A stretch of DNA of 64,000 nucleotides from assembly GCA_964036045.1 (NCBI GenBank), contig OZ038387.1, positions 60,918,604-60,982,603 on the forward strand. Direction: 5' to 3'. The notes under the pieces are model-generated. The model saw only the letters and a program-made list of their open reading frames with translations. It did no database searches and was not told the DNA's origin. This DNA comes from Eutreptiella sp. 'Long Island Sound 2002'. Lineage: Eukaryota > Euglenozoa > Euglenophyceae > Eutreptiales > Eutreptiaceae. Numbering within the stretch: position 1 is the stretch's first letter; each line of letters opens with the position of its first letter. The position numbers and the translations under genes are program-made. Below, piece by piece: positions 12,392-24,690 of the stretch.

Positions 12392-12691
12392 TCAATGTGC
12401 TGCAACGGCACTCCCCTTCACACATTGAGCGGCAAGGACTTCTGCTCTCTTATTACCCCGCACCTGTACATGGCTGCGGATTCTAGTCCATTTGTATTTA
12501 GACAACTTTGCATCAAGTAGCTGTAACATCTCAACCCACAATACCACAGTACAAACGGGTCCTTTTGCCATGATCCGCGTGTTGGCCCTCCACGTGATGG
12601 CTGATCGTGATGGCTGATCGTTGCCGTAAAGGTTCGAAGAGTCTGTTGCAACCACCACCTTCCCACTGTCCAGTCGTCTTTTGTGCACCAT
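12392..12691 (-). pseudogene. RNase H fragment of a second LINE
   Basis: Minus-strand translation ends with a segment matching the C-terminal part of retrotransposon RNase H: WTRIRSHVQVRGNKRAEVLA followed by AAQCVKGS. The catalytic-region arrangement H-x-x-V-x-G-N-x-x-A-(D/E) is recognisable, although the usual Asp is Glu here. The upstream RNase H half is not clear and no RT is seen nearby. It is a short degraded relic; the copy inside the GT90 intron carries a similar RNase H but in a different context. Confidence 0.5.
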
Positions 12692-14589
12692 CTTATTTGA
12701 CTCTGTAAGTTCTACCCAGTGCCGACATTGGGAGGGTAGGGGGTATTTACTGCCTGCAACACTCCCAGAACATCAGTAAGGTCCTTGACGGTGTCTGCCC
12801 CAATATGTGCAGTGCTGTGAGGTTTGGTAAAGGCGGTGGAATGCCATACCATGAAGCAATAAACCCATGCATCTCTCAGCAATGCCACCACCATTGAATA
12901 ACAACTCGTGCTTGGGCACTGAAACAAAAATTCACCCCTATCGAATGTCCAATTGTAGCTCCAGGTGCCCCCATCCCTAGCGATCCATTAGCAACCATGC
13001 AAGCGTCTTAAAATAACTTTGTGACTGTTCTAGCATCCTCTTCACAACCGCAAACTGTTTGTTATGCCCCCAACACCATAGCATGATGGTGCTGAGCAAT
13101 GCAACTATGGGTGAGGACTTGACACATCGTAAGTAATAGGGCAATTGGGGGCAACCTGGCAGCATAGTGGAAAGTGTGACGTCAATGATAGTGTGAAGGC
13201 CATTCTTGGGACAACCACCTCAATACGTGCGCGAGGTATGTGCAGGAGCAAGTACTCACAGAAGATGATGCACAGCAGTTCACTCAGGCAGCACCGTCAC
13301 AGTAAAGTGAAGCCTTAGGACACCCAGTCAACGCTACATACGACAAACACGCGGCCATCCTCCTCCACCGCCACCCACCAACTGGCAGAGGTCCAGAGTA
13401 CTATTTACCTGGAGTCCGACATTGTGACCAAATGGTAACCGTCGCAGAGCCTGAAGTCCCGGTGTGTTGTTTGCGTGTCTGTGCAACAAAGGCGCATGGC
13501 CCGGAAACTCCAGCTCCGACATGCTCCTATAACCGCCGCCCGCACGCAACCTGTTGTGAGCTCGATCTTGAGGGGCAGGGGTGTACTGCAAGTTGCGTGC
13601 TTAGGTGGCGGCCATCGTGGGTGGGCCCCTGTGGAACCAGAGAAAAAAATTTTGACTGCTTTTCGCAGCCTGCCTAGTGCCCCCATGCTGGGCTTCGGGA
13701 TACCACGTGTGCAGCTTCGGGGTACAAGGCCACCCTTGCTGTTGATTCCAGTCTTTTTTGGGGTCGTCGGTACGCCATTTTCTGGCCCGATCTATTGCTC
13801 CATTTCTTGACAGAATTGCCACGCGTTTGCAGATAAGCCAATGCAATCATGTTTCCCCCATCGGGTGGCCATGAGGTCGTACCCTCGCAGGCCCTGGCCA
13901 ACACAGCGAACGGATTGATGCTCAATCCCAAATTAGTTTTGGCTGCATAGGGCGCTGCAAGAGTAGAGGAAATTTGTCTTCTGCTATTTGGATTCTTGTG
14001 GGGCTGTTTCTGGTCAAGTCTTGGATAGAAGACTCAGATGAGGATTCCACATGCAACGTGCCCCGCTTCTCCTTGCGCACGCACAGCCGCCTTCAGGCAA
14101 AATGACGGCCAGAGGTGGTCGCCGTGCTGAAACACGGCCGTGCTACCGCAAGGCGGGGGGTTACAACACCATTTGTTGCAAGGCTTTTTGGGGGGGGGAT
14201 CATATCCGTTGGATCAAATATGGCTGCTGCAGTCAATGGGGGTACTCCCACGCCCACGTCTTGCCCAAAAAACAGGGTGCAAGAGGGAAGTACAAGGGTA
14301 CAAGGGAGAAAAAGAAAGACACAAATCATGTACCATCCGCTGAAGCATCTGCGACATTGCAAGCAATGTTTGGAATGTTGTGGATGGGTCCCACTCGCGG
14401 CGTGAGCGTGTACCTGTGCTGTGCTCGGGCAGAAGCACATCCCCATCATATGCACCGTTGCGGCTGGCAGGAGAGACAGAAATTCGCACGATGTCAGGAC
14501 TTGGCACTGGAATCTGCTTCCCCGAGAGGCACCTCACACCCTGCGCACGTGTGCTGTCTGAAAACAGGTCAAGTTCGCAGCAAACCACT

Positions 14590-14772
14590 GCAGCAAGAGC
14601 AGCAACAACAGCAGCAGCAGCAACAGCGGCGGCAATAGCAGCAACAACGGCAGCAACAGCTGCAGAAGCTGAGCAATAGTAGCAACAACAGCAGCAACAG
14701 CAGCAGCAACAGCAGCAACAGCGGCGGCAATGGTAGCAATAAGAGCAGCAATAGCTGCTGCAGCTTCATCAG
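14590..14772. repeat. CAG/CAA-type trinucleotide repeat
   Basis: An interrupted tract of CAG, CAA and CGG triplets runs for about 180 bases. It gives poly-Gln, poly-Ala or poly-Leu open frames depending on strand and frame. None of these continues into non-repetitive coding sequence, so I treat the tract as a microsatellite. Confidence 0.8.
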
Positions 14773-15437
14773 CAACAGCAGAAGAAGCATGAGACCTGAC
14801 ACGTTGACACCTGACAGACGCCAATTCTCTCCTCCCTGTGGTCCAGTGTCTCCCACAACAGAAAATTGATGGCCAAACGGGTTGCCTGTGCATCGATGCC
14901 AGGAAGAAGGTGTCCCATTTGCACGTCGGCATCCCCCAGGCTGCCAGGTTGCACAGCCTGCGGGATGATGCAGCCATCAACTAGCTCAGGTCAAGGTCCC
15001 CGCACCTACCGCGGGCAATAGCTTACGCCCTTCGCGGTACTTGTACATTTGGCACCAAACGCATTGGTACCGTCCCACGCTCATTGCAACTCAGAAGATC
15101 TTGTAGCCTCTCGGGAGGTGCACCATCGAGAGGCAAGTAGGTCGTTTGTCAACAGGGCCGTGGTAGTGGTAGTGTGCCCTGGCTTGTGCAAACCCCGCCA
15201 GTCACTTGTGACCTAGCCCCTGCTTCACGCAGGGTCCGCACTTGGGACTTCCAGGTATTTGAGGGGACGTTTCTCCTGCGCGCTGATTTCGGCAACTGTA
15301 CCCACAATGCCCACAAAATGAATGGCAAGGTACTCCACCAAAATGCAGGATACAGGTGTATGCTCACGCGCGGTCATAAACACGTCAACAGCATGGCCTA
15401 CGTACACCCAGTGCCACTATGGCGACTGAGTATGTAA

Positions 15438-15935
15438 CCCCCCCCCCCCCCCGAATAATCCCCCCCCGTGAATAATTCCCCCCTTTTAGTGATGATCTCA
15501 AATGGCCCAACAATTCCCCCCCTTGTGCAATTTGGCAAGAAGAGACAGGCGGGACATACAAAAGCGCATCAACAATTTAAACAGTGCAGATCGTTGTGTA
15601 TCACTCCAGGGCAAAGCATTCCACAGCATGGTTGGTTGCGCAGTCATCACACAATTGTTTGTTGCATATGTTGCATGAACCCTGAGGAGCTGGCTATTGA
15701 CAATCACTGCACACAGCAGCTAGCTCATCATCTGCTTCACCTCCAAGTTGCAAATGTTTGTGACTGCAAATCACAACCATGGGTGCACACCCGGGACAAT
15801 GTTTTTGGCCCTATCCCTGGTACACAGCAAAAAGTGTCAAATAATTCCCTCCCCTTAATAATTCCCCCCTTTCGCCAGCCAGTCAACCCTGATTTATTTA
15901 TCCCCCCGGGGGAATTAATAGGGGGGGGGGGTACC
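15438..15935. repeat. Interrupted AATAATTCCCCCC repeat region
   Basis: A C15 run at 15438-15452 is followed by several copies of GAATAATTCCCCCC(TTT). Further copies occur near 15842-15880, and a G run ends the region at 15920-15930. The ends are approximately inverted (C-rich left, GGGGGAATTAATAGGGGG right), which suggests a small fold-back or TIR element, but no clean target duplication was found. Confidence 0.45.
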
Positions 15936-16379
15936 TTTGTGTGACGCCGACATTGCAGACACCCCATGTTCACACCCCTTCCTGGACCCCCTGTCTAAGT
16001 TGCGGCGAATTGCGACTCCAAGGCCATGCAGCCTGCCGGATGTGCGGGTTAGACAAAGCGGAGGGTAGATGTAACGCACACCCTTTCCACGGGGTGCAAG
16101 GCAAAAATTTTAGAAGAGGCGGGTAGACCCGGACCAAACCTGATGTCGTCTGCCAAGCCCCAGCATCACAAATTAGGGGGGAAAATGCAAATCATTCGAC
16201 CAACTGCGGTTTGCTACTGCTCTCCAGCTGGTCCCAATGTCGACAGCTGTCGAAGCAGAACAATGCACTTTGCCGAACCCCCACAAAAGCGGTGCGTGAG
16301 GCTCGTCTTTCGACAAACCCGTCGCTGCGTCGTCCCAATGCGCAGCGTGGGGGCGTAGCTGAGACTCGGTGCAGGGGCA

Positions 16380-17190
16380 CAGTCCAGAAAGGGTCATAGA
16401 CGGAGGGACGCCTCCTGCGTTCTACATTTGGTTTTCTTTGGACGCTGGATGAAGTTCGACCGGCGAAGTCCGGTAGTAAGACGTGAGATACTGGAACAGG
16501 GACAACCAGGCATGAGGTTGTGAATCTTGGGGCTTGGGGCTTGGAGCTTGGGCAGTGACGGATTACAGCGGGGCATGCATGGCACCTTGCGTTCCCCATC
16601 AAGATGGGAGTTATAGTGTAAAACATGTTTTAAGACACCGGCTCATAAAGGGGAGACAGAGGGGATTTCAATACCGGTAATGGTATCGGCCTCGCGGGCA
16701 TGGACGCACGCCCGCGACGCAAAGGGGCGGGCGGTGAGAATCACCACCCCAGTCCTCGCCTTGAGACGATTTGCACCGGCGGAGTCCGGCAGAGCGTGCT
16801 TGCTGAAGACATGAGAGCCTTCGGTTGAACAGCGGGTGAGGCACTGGCACAGGGACGCCAGCCTGACATGGGGTTGTAACTATGCAGGCAGCGGGGGGGA
16901 TGAACTATGGATACGAAGTAATGCCTGCCAGCAATCCACCACCACAACATCTGGGCAAACGATGGGGCTCGGCAGTGACCGTTTATATTGAGGGATGCGT
17001 GGCAACTTGCATTCCACATGTATAGGGGGGTTATAGAATAAAGCATGTTACAAAAGACTGCGGTGCATACAGGGGCTGGTCGGGGAGACAGCGGGGGCTT
17101 CAATATTGCGGACGCACACCGCGGCGCAGAGGGGCGGGCGGTGAGAATCACAAACCCCCAGTCGTGGTCTTGAGACGATGTGCGAGCCGC
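16380..17190. repeat. Diverged direct duplication of about 410 bp
   Basis: Two successive segments share an ordered set of landmarks: a GAGACGAT-TGC start, CCGGCGGAGTCCGG-type text, ACAGGGAC--CCAG, GGGGTTGT, a GGGGAGACAG core, and a GGGGCGGGCGGTGAGAATCAC end (near 16720-16743 and 17126-17150). The copies are strongly diverged. Neither has a coding frame I trust. Confidence 0.5.
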
Positions 17191-19003
17191 CAATGCAGAC
17201 GATGCGAAACCCAGTGGGTGTGGGCATTGCCCTGCATTTGGGCGCTTTGTAGCCTCAGTTGGCTCAATGGAGATACAGACAGACTATCCCGAGGCCCCTT
17301 CAGAATCGGGGGGGGGGGGGTGACTGACTTTGGAAGTATTCAATTATTCCATTGTTCGACATGGAATTCGACAACAAGTGAGCACTCGGGAAATGCCCTG
17401 GAATCATTCGCATACATCGTTTAAAACAGTGTGCATCCCACAGTGTCAGCGGGTCGCAGGGAGCAGGTGCATCACCAATTGTCAATACCGAAAAGTTTTG
17501 CATTTTTCCCAACTTATGCATACTCAATGCGCTCAGTTTTCGCCGCGGATTTCACTTGTGCATGAAAACAGAGAAAACCCAATCAATAACTGCAGGCCTC
17601 GGCTGTGGTGATATCAATCAATGACGAGCTCCGTTCTCGTGGACCGATTGTGGTACCAGGAACATCCGAGGGAAGCGTTGCTAAACTGGATTATGGCATC
17701 ATGGTCCAGTTCGACAACATGGAAGGGCTCGACAGAGCAGTCAGGCTGTGGCATTTTCAGGTGAGGAAAATCACTGTACACTGTGTGTGACGATCCAACT
17801 CCACCAACACTGACAGAGATTCAATCTACAACACGATGATGCAGCAGCCCCACAATTTTCCGGGATCCGCAGTCCCGCAAACTTCCACATCTCGCCCCCG
17901 CCCCTCCTCGCCCCTGCTCCCTTGAGCAAAGGTTTCAATACCGGACCTCGTCCTTTCGGGTAAAGAAGTTACAGGACCCAAGCTTCGCAGTGGTCGGTTC
18001 ACGTCGATCGTCGGTCGTCAGCCCCTGGCACTTCACCATCCCCTGCCAGAGGATACTGTTCAACCCCAAACGGTCGTCGAAGACCCAAATTCGCGTGGTG
18101 GCTGCTTGGCAGTCACCTCGGGGTGGTTAGTGGTGAACGGCCGGCGTCCACAGGAATGTCTCATCGTTCATCTAGTGGGACAGCTCTGCTGGTCATGATA
18201 CTCGACGTTTGCCATAACAGGGCTTGGAATGGGCGGATACAAGGCAAGCAACCCCAAATGAACTCAAAATGGCGGTCGAACACCCAGCGAACATCCAAAC
18301 AATGGGGCGGATGCCAAAACAAAGCGGCACCCTCGGCCTCCTCAATAACGGCACTCGCCAGACCACCCACCTATACAGTCGGCAAAATAGCACGGCTCCG
18401 AAGGGTGGAGGGATGGTGCGCAAGTTCTGAGGAGCAATGTACGAACAGTGCAGAGATTGTGAACTGCATACGATGGTGAAAGGAGTTCACTGGGCCCTTC
18501 TTCACTTCGCTGACGGAGTAGCTTGGCTGGGGCCCTTCTACCGTCTGGAAAAACATGTGCCATCTTGAAAACCCGACATGTCTGTGATCGGTTGGCAGGA
18601 ATAGTGTGGGAACGGTGCAAAAAGACTGACGAACGGCGCCGGAACAGTGCAATGCAGCGGGAGGAACGTTGTTATTGTGCCTACTGCTCCTCGCTCCTCC
18701 CCCGCTCCGGAAACACCCGACTGATAGGGCTTACATCACATCAAAAATGGGGTGCCACATGCGGCGAACGCCTTGGCAAATTCATGGCTGCCCAAAAAAC
18801 CATCGGCAAAGAAAGTGGTGCCTCTACCTGTGGCACTAAAATTGATGCTGAATTTTCTTCGGTGGACAGGGAGGGGTGGTGGCAGTGGTAGTGGTAGTGG
18901 TGGCGGTAGTGTGCCTGGGCGTGTAAAGGCTCCACATAACAATTGCTTGAATGGTACCGCCCTTTTCCCTCAGCCGGGCGTCCCTGGGGCTTCCCCGCGT
19001 GTG

Positions 19004-21975
19004 TCACCTTTGTTTCGCTCCCTGGGAATCGCTCTCAGAAGCCTCGGACAGCGCTGGAGCGGAGTCTTCCGCAGATAGATTTTCCAACTGCATTCTATCC
19101 ATTTCGATGCCTGTATCACATTCGGGGGTCTTGTCATCCGGTTTGGGGGTCTGGTCTTGGGCCGGTTTGGAAAGCGTATCGTCGGTCTGGGAGCTCTCAT
19201 CGACCCTTTTGGGGGTCTCGTTATGGGAGCTCTCATCGACCCTTTGGGGGGTCTCGTTATTGGAGTTCTTATGACCAACGCTCTTGCCGTCGTCTTCCTT
19301 GTCACTTGAAGGAAGGAGCTCGCTGCTGTTTTGAACGCCTCGGTTGTACAGGTAATTCATGCCGATCGCCAAGAGGATGTCCGGCAGGATGGAGAAGAGA
19401 GTCTGCGGCACAGGGTCACTGAAAAGTCGGTAGTTCAGAATGGCAACTGGCGTCCAAATGAGGCCCATAATGTATGCATTGCCCAGGTCCTGCACAGTGG
19501 AGCGTGACAACCTTGACGGGCCCACCGGCCCCAACTAAACGAGCCCCCGAGATATATCGGGAAGCTTTCAGGCATGGCGTGTTGGACAGTATTGGACAGA
19601 TGTTTGACACCGGCACCAGTCCCCAACGCAGTTTGCAAGTAACGGACGGCGATTAATACACGGCGATTAATACTGAAACGACGGCGGCTTGCGGTCAACC
19701 GACGATAGTTTGCGGTCCAACAAAGAGCAGCCGCCCATGTAATCGCAGGCGCGTGCGCGCATATACCCTCACACATGCACAGCTCGATAAGCACACTCCA
19801 ACAGACAAGACGCTTGAGATGGCTGCCTCGAACAGCACGACACTCGGCTAGGGCACCTCGCCCGTCCAGTTCTGTGGGAGCCGTTCTGTGCATCATAGAG
19901 TCTGACCACAGGCTAACATTAGAACAGAGAAGGGGAGGGGGAGGGGGTCTGGGACCCAAGAAATTGTGTACCAAAAATGGCCCGATCGGATTTTCCGTAG
20001 TGTAAATTCCGTTTTTTCCCACGATGGTCACTTTGGTCTGGGGCGGGGGGGGGGGGGGGGGCTCCTCATATGGTTGTCGGCCGTTCTGATGTGAGCCTGG
20101 TCTGACCACAGGCTTCACAGAAGTGGTTACCAGCCAAAGGGTATACATAGCGGGACAGCGCCCAGGGGGTGTAGGGGATCTGTTGAAACGGAGCTACCAG
20201 CCCGGACTGAAAGCCTTTCAGAACCAACGGGCAAAGGCACGGGCGGCAGCAGGTGGTGCCAGCGCCACCTGCTGCTTATACCCCTCCCCCCCCTGACACA
20301 CACACCACGCGAGTGGACAGCGAGACATGGAGGAGGGGAGACCTGACGGAATTTGGGGACAATGGTGCAGAGCGAGCACTCTTTGATAGACTCGACGATG
20401 GCGGTGTTGACCAAAAAGAACAATGGGGTCATAGACAGGCCAAGTAGGGCCTTCTTGCACGCCGTCGGCCATGAGCGGATCGGGGAGTACGAGGTGTTAA
20501 TCATGCCGCAGAAGACAATTGCCATCGTCCCCTGACACGCACCTAGGGGAAAAGGACAGTCGGGTCGCCCATACACCTTCAGGCTCAGGGCTAGGGCATG
20601 GCGGTCCCCACTGGGAGAACAATGCATTGCGTGATTCCGTTACCTCTGTTTCCGAGAAAGTGCCGACGAGCACCTGCTGTTGGCTAATCGCCAACCGCCG
20701 TTCAGAACTGAATGCTGCACGCGGCCGGCTCCGAACGAGCCCGGGATGTGCAGTGCGGATATGACTGAGTGGCACGTGGTACGGAGCTGATTCCTACCGA
20801 GGGCTCGTTTGCCTGCTATGCCGGCGTTCCGCTAGTTTTATCTGCCACCTAAACCGTGACTTCAACACAATTGTTTGTCCAGGCCCAGCTCATTGCAAGA
20901 GATGATACCCACACCGATGGGTGAGTGGAAGCTCCCCCCTCATATGACCCCAAACCCCAAAAATGAGCCATGGCCCATGGGCTGAGCAGCTGTTGAGACC
21001 CAGCCACAGCTCAAGGCCGACTGCTAAAGCACGGCAAAAATTAATGTCACAGCAGACATCCAATGCCTCGGACCATCGCTTACATCAAACAGTGCAACAG
21101 CTTTGCACAGAAAACGACGCAGCTGAAACACCAAAACACAAATGCGCCATTCGCCCAATCCACAGCCAGCACCCCAACAGCCCAACATCATGAATCCGCC
21201 CATGGCATGAGTGAGTTGGGATGTGACCACCCAGGCAGAAGGCGGTGACCATGAAGCTTTCGGCTGTGCGTCTCGAATGCGCTGTGTGGCCATGGGTATC
21301 CAACAAGAGCCCCACCCCCCAAAATAGGAACGCAACCCCCCCAATGTGGACCAAACCGCCAAATATGACAGGTCTTGACATGGAATCGATGTAAGGACCT
21401 CCATCAAATGACCAAAGCGGAACAAATATCAGTTTTGTTGCACCACAGAGTAGGTCCAATTCTGTCAGTCTGGTTAGAGGCCAAGGTAAACGCCCCCGCA
21501 GCAATCCAAAAAGGGTGAGTCAAGGTATACTCAGCTGCTGTTGCATGAGACGGCGCATCAACAGCATATGCCCCATTTGCTGTTGATGCACATCATTTTA
21601 GTGAAATGAAAGAGGGTGTCATCGATCACATTCACTGATGTTGGCGCTCAAGCAAGGTCACCGCAGTCGCAAGGGGCGACCTACAAGCGCCATTCGTCCA
21701 GTGCGTATCTTGTCCCAGTGCTGACTCCAGAATGACTCAGGCTCCTCCTCTTCCTTGCTCTTGCTGCTGCTGAGAGACCTTCTACTGAGTGTTGAACTTG
21801 CATCCTCATCCGCCAAAATAACACCCTTACTCTTGGACTTGTTGGACTTCTTCAAGTGAAGTTTCAACTCCAGATACTGCGTGCTGATATCGATCGAGGA
21901 CGTGTATATGGCAGTTCCCCAAACCAGTGTAATGGGATGGAAGAACCACGCCTCCGCAGCATTGAGAACATTCAT
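19004..21975 (-). CDS. Mpv17/PMP22-family membrane protein, three exons
   Basis: Exons 21975-21681, 20542-20343 and 19489-19004 join in phase with donors GTAG|GTCGCC and CAG|GTCTCC and acceptors CCCTAG|GTGCG and GTGCAG|GACC, giving about 326 residues. Family features in order are AWFFHP and DISTQ near the N-terminus, WDKIRTGRMALVG (the D-x-x-R-T-x-R pattern), the ACKKALLG...TPLFFL helix, then GLIWTPVAILNYRLF and the D-x-x-L...NYLYN end. Members sit in the inner mitochondrial, peroxisomal or plastid membrane and are thought to form channels or carriers; substrate unknown. Two parts are unusual: an acidic Ser/Lys insert between helices 1 and 2, and a C-terminal tail of about 110 residues with repeats of (H/N)NETP(Q/K)RVDESS. 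ATG directly follows an AG, so an extra 5' exon is possible. Confidence 0.75.
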
Positions 21976-22976
21976 CTGACAATAGGAGGGTAGGTGAGGG
22001 CTGTGGACAGGATGCAGGGAAAGCAGGGGATGGGGAATTGAACAACGGCACATAGTGCTCTGCAGTGTCATGGGACACCCGCAACACCGGTGCAGAAATC
22101 AACCAAGCCTCAGGGTAGTGAAGGTACAGCAGCGAGGAGCACAATAGTACAAGACGGATGCAGAGGACCTTACTCAACTTGGGCAAATGGCCGCATGGCA
22201 CATGCATGGCAGGCAATTTTTTGACCACTTTCCCAGGCTTCAAGGCTTCAAAGCACCCTCCAAGAAAATACCCAAACCCCAGTACACAACCATCTGCCAT
22301 TTGCAGAATAACACAGCAAAGTGAAAAGAAACACGAAATCTTGAAGGTTGCCATTCCCATGAAGTCCTTCGGGACAAAATTGTGTGCCATCACCAGTGGG
22401 GGGGGGGTTCTCAAAAATCGGATATCCTGATTAGGGGGGTTGGGGGGGATTAAGGGGGTTTTTCGCTGCCCGGGGGTATTGTCCGCGAGAAGGGCCCCCT
22501 AGCCCCCCAGCCCCTTTAGCAGGCCCAAAATGGACCCGGTGGCCTAAGATGTGCACACCAAATAAAATACATTATTGTTCTCACATAGTGTCGGGCACCT
22601 CCAAACGGTTGGGTATGCGGCGCAGGTGTGATCCGACAACTCGCACTGCCCCTACCCATTTGTTGGGTAGGGTTTCATCGACTTGGGTATTTCCGGCAAT
22701 GGGTACCAGAAACCTCAGGACTGTGGGTCACCGAGGCGGTCATGCGGTTCGAAATACACCATGGGGTTAGAACCGCATAAGGGGTGGGTGGGTCACCGAG
22801 GTTGTCATGGGGTTCGAATTACACCATGGGGTTAGAAATACACCATGGAGTGAGAAATGCAATCCGGGGGGCGTAAAGGAAGGGGTGTGTGTGTGTGATA
22901 CTATACTGGTTGGCCGACGCAACTCGGGAGGCCCTTAAGGCTATGGCGGGCCAGACCTCCCTCCCCGCACCATTGT
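21976..22976. other. Intergenic; short tandem repeat at 22.7-22.85 kb
   Basis: No gene is seen. Two copies of a 65-bp unit starting TCACCGAGG (22728 and 22793) carry CACCATGGGGTTAGAA. A G-rich stretch at 22395-22460 precedes them. The region just above 21975 should include the promoter or a 5' exon of the Mpv17-like gene. Confidence 0.4.
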
Positions 22977-23414
22977 GTGGGCCCTCCAGCCCTAACGCGC
23001 ATGCTGCTGCAAGGGAAGGAGAGGGAGAGGGCAGCCTACTTCTTGCGCCCAGGCGTGCATCTCTTTTTAGCACTGAGCATGGCAGTGGTAGTGGGCCGCT
23101 TGGCCTTCATCGCCTTCTTTTTGGGGAGAACTTCCACCCCTGAAGAAGAGGAAGAGGAGGAGGCCGACAAGGAAGAAGAAGAGGTATTAGTCACGCTGAA
23201 GGCAGCAATGGCCATGCGCAAGCAGGAAAACATGCCCCGTGAATGTCCTATTCCTAGGTGCAGCGCGACGACGTGGGTTTTGAACATCAAAACTCACTTG
23301 GCACGGTGCCATCCCACGGTGCCACCAAACACCCTTGATTTGACGGAATGGGTTGTAGTTGGCAGGGATGATGCAAAAAAAAAAAAGGAGCGTGCCAAAA
23401 AATCCCTGTGGTGA
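22977..23414 (+). CDS. Hypothetical protein with one C2H2-like zinc finger
   Basis: The open frame has a hydrophobic N-terminal part, an acidic Glu run, then CPIPRCSATTWVLNIKTHL-ARCH, which fits C-x4-C-x12-H-x4-H. It ends with a lysine run encoded by twelve A's (23373-23384). Past that tract the -1 frame stays open to 23629 with plausible Ser-rich coding sequence (KPKITLKVAQAVDRQ), so the two frames may belong to one protein separated by a length change or slippage in the A run. No family is recognised. It could be a fragment of a transposon or a small nucleic-acid-binding protein. The start codon is uncertain. Confidence 0.35.
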   Translation: MGPPALTRMLLQGKERERAAYFLRPGVHLFLALSMAVVVGRLAFIAFFLGRTSTPEEEEEEEADKEEEEVLVTLKAAMAMRKQENMPRECPIPRCSATTWVLNIKTHLARCHPTVPPNTLDLTEWVVVGRDDAKKKKERAKKSLW

Positions 23415-23629
23415 TGAAACCGAAGATCACTTTGAAGGTGGCACAGGCGGTTGATAGGCAGGCTACGTCTTACTCTGAAGCCTTGCTTGGCCGCTCGAAT
23501 TGGGAATGGAAGCCAGAGGAGGATGCAATCTCCGCGGAATCAAGGTCCGCAGCCAATTGTGTTTCGTCTAGTGGTAGCGAGAGTTCATCATCTTCCAAAG
23601 ATGCTAAACGAACGGGCACGTGTTGCTGA

Positions 23630-24042
23630 TTTTCTTCCGCACAATACGTGTCGTGCATGTGCGTGTACTATGACCACAAAATCCACAAGATTCTGCCTCA
23701 ACCTGCATCTTGGGGTCAACTACCATCTCTCCCCTTTGTAAGTGCACGGCCACATGATTGCATCCTTACCAAAGCAATGGCCACCCCACAAAACAAACAG
23801 AATTCTATAGCTTCTGCGGGTTGCACACTGGTATGTGCCACACCGGCATAGGGCTCTGCACGCAACTGGGGACAATTTGGCACCTGTGTGGTTTTCACAA
23901 AGGCGGATAACGTGCCCAGTGGAATGATCCAACGACCATCGCCATCCATTTGGGCATCCAAAAACACCACATGGCTACTCCGAAATTCACATTCCAGACC
24001 AAAGTGTCTGGTCCACCGCCACAAGGTCGGATCATTGGTGGT
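23630..24042. other. Spacer without recognised gene
   Basis: The stretch lies between the zinc-finger frame and the palindromic array. I see no coding signal or structured repeat. Confidence 0.4.
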
Positions 24043-24690
24043 TGCCTCACCCCTACCTTCTCGGGGGCCCAAAAGAGGGCGGAAATGCTGTGTAACCCCT
24101 GCATTCTCGGGGGTCCCCAACGCCAAGCGCGGGGAGCAAATCAGAATTGGCTACCTCACCCCTGCCTTCTCGGGGGCCCACAAAATGGGCGGAACTGCTA
24201 CGCCACCCCTGCATTCTCGGGGGTCCCCAAACAAGGGAACAAAATCAAAAGTGGCTACCTCACCCCTGCCTTCTCGGGGGCCCACAAAATGGGCGGAATT
24301 GCTCCATACCCCTTGCATTCTCAGGGGTCCCCAAACAAGGGAACAAAATCAAAAGTGGCTACCCAGGTAGCCCATTCTGATTTTGTCCCCTTGTTTGAGG
24401 ACCCCCAAGAATGCAGGGGTTACGTAGCAATTCCGCCCACTTGTGGGCCCCCGAGAAGGCAGGGGTGAGGTAGCCAATTCTGATTTTGTTCCCTTGTTTG
24501 GGGACCCCCGAGAATGCAGGGGTTCCGTAGCAATTGTGCCTACTTGCGGGCCCCCGAAAAGGCAGGGGTGAGGTAGCCAATTCTGATTTTGTTCCCTTGT
24601 TTGGGGACCCCCGAGAATGCAGGGGTTACATGGCAATTCTGCCCACTTGTGGGCCCCCGAGAAGGCAGGGGTGAGGTAGCCACTTTTGAA
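24043..24690. repeat. Large palindrome made of 104-bp tandem repeats
   Basis: On the left arm, repeat units carrying CTCGGGGGCCCA recur at about 24062, 24171 and 24275, that is every 104-109 bp. From about 24370 the same units run in the opposite orientation to about 24690, so the two arms of roughly 320 bp form an inverted repeat. The centre is GGCTACC-C-AGGTAGCC. Open frames rich in TPAFSGV/NPCILGG appear in many frames only because the unit lacks stops. Diverged single units recur at 25216-25410. Confidence 0.8.

Larger units (their letters stand above)
12692..19003. other. Long intergenic stretch, repeats only
   Basis: No gene can be supported. It contains a CAG/CAA tract, an array with AATAATTCCCCCC blocks and a diverged direct duplication, each listed separately. 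A short plus-strand frame at 17605-17790 (SRGPIVVPGTSEGSVAKLDY) resembles the small beta-rich segments seen in algal proteins and might be an exon relic, but nothing around it supports a gene. Confidence 0.4.

Noticed and set aside
24043-24690. Repeat-containing protein with TPAFSGV/NPCILGG units
   Set aside because: Similar open frames exist on both strands and in several frames of the same palindromic repeat, so no single coding frame is favoured.
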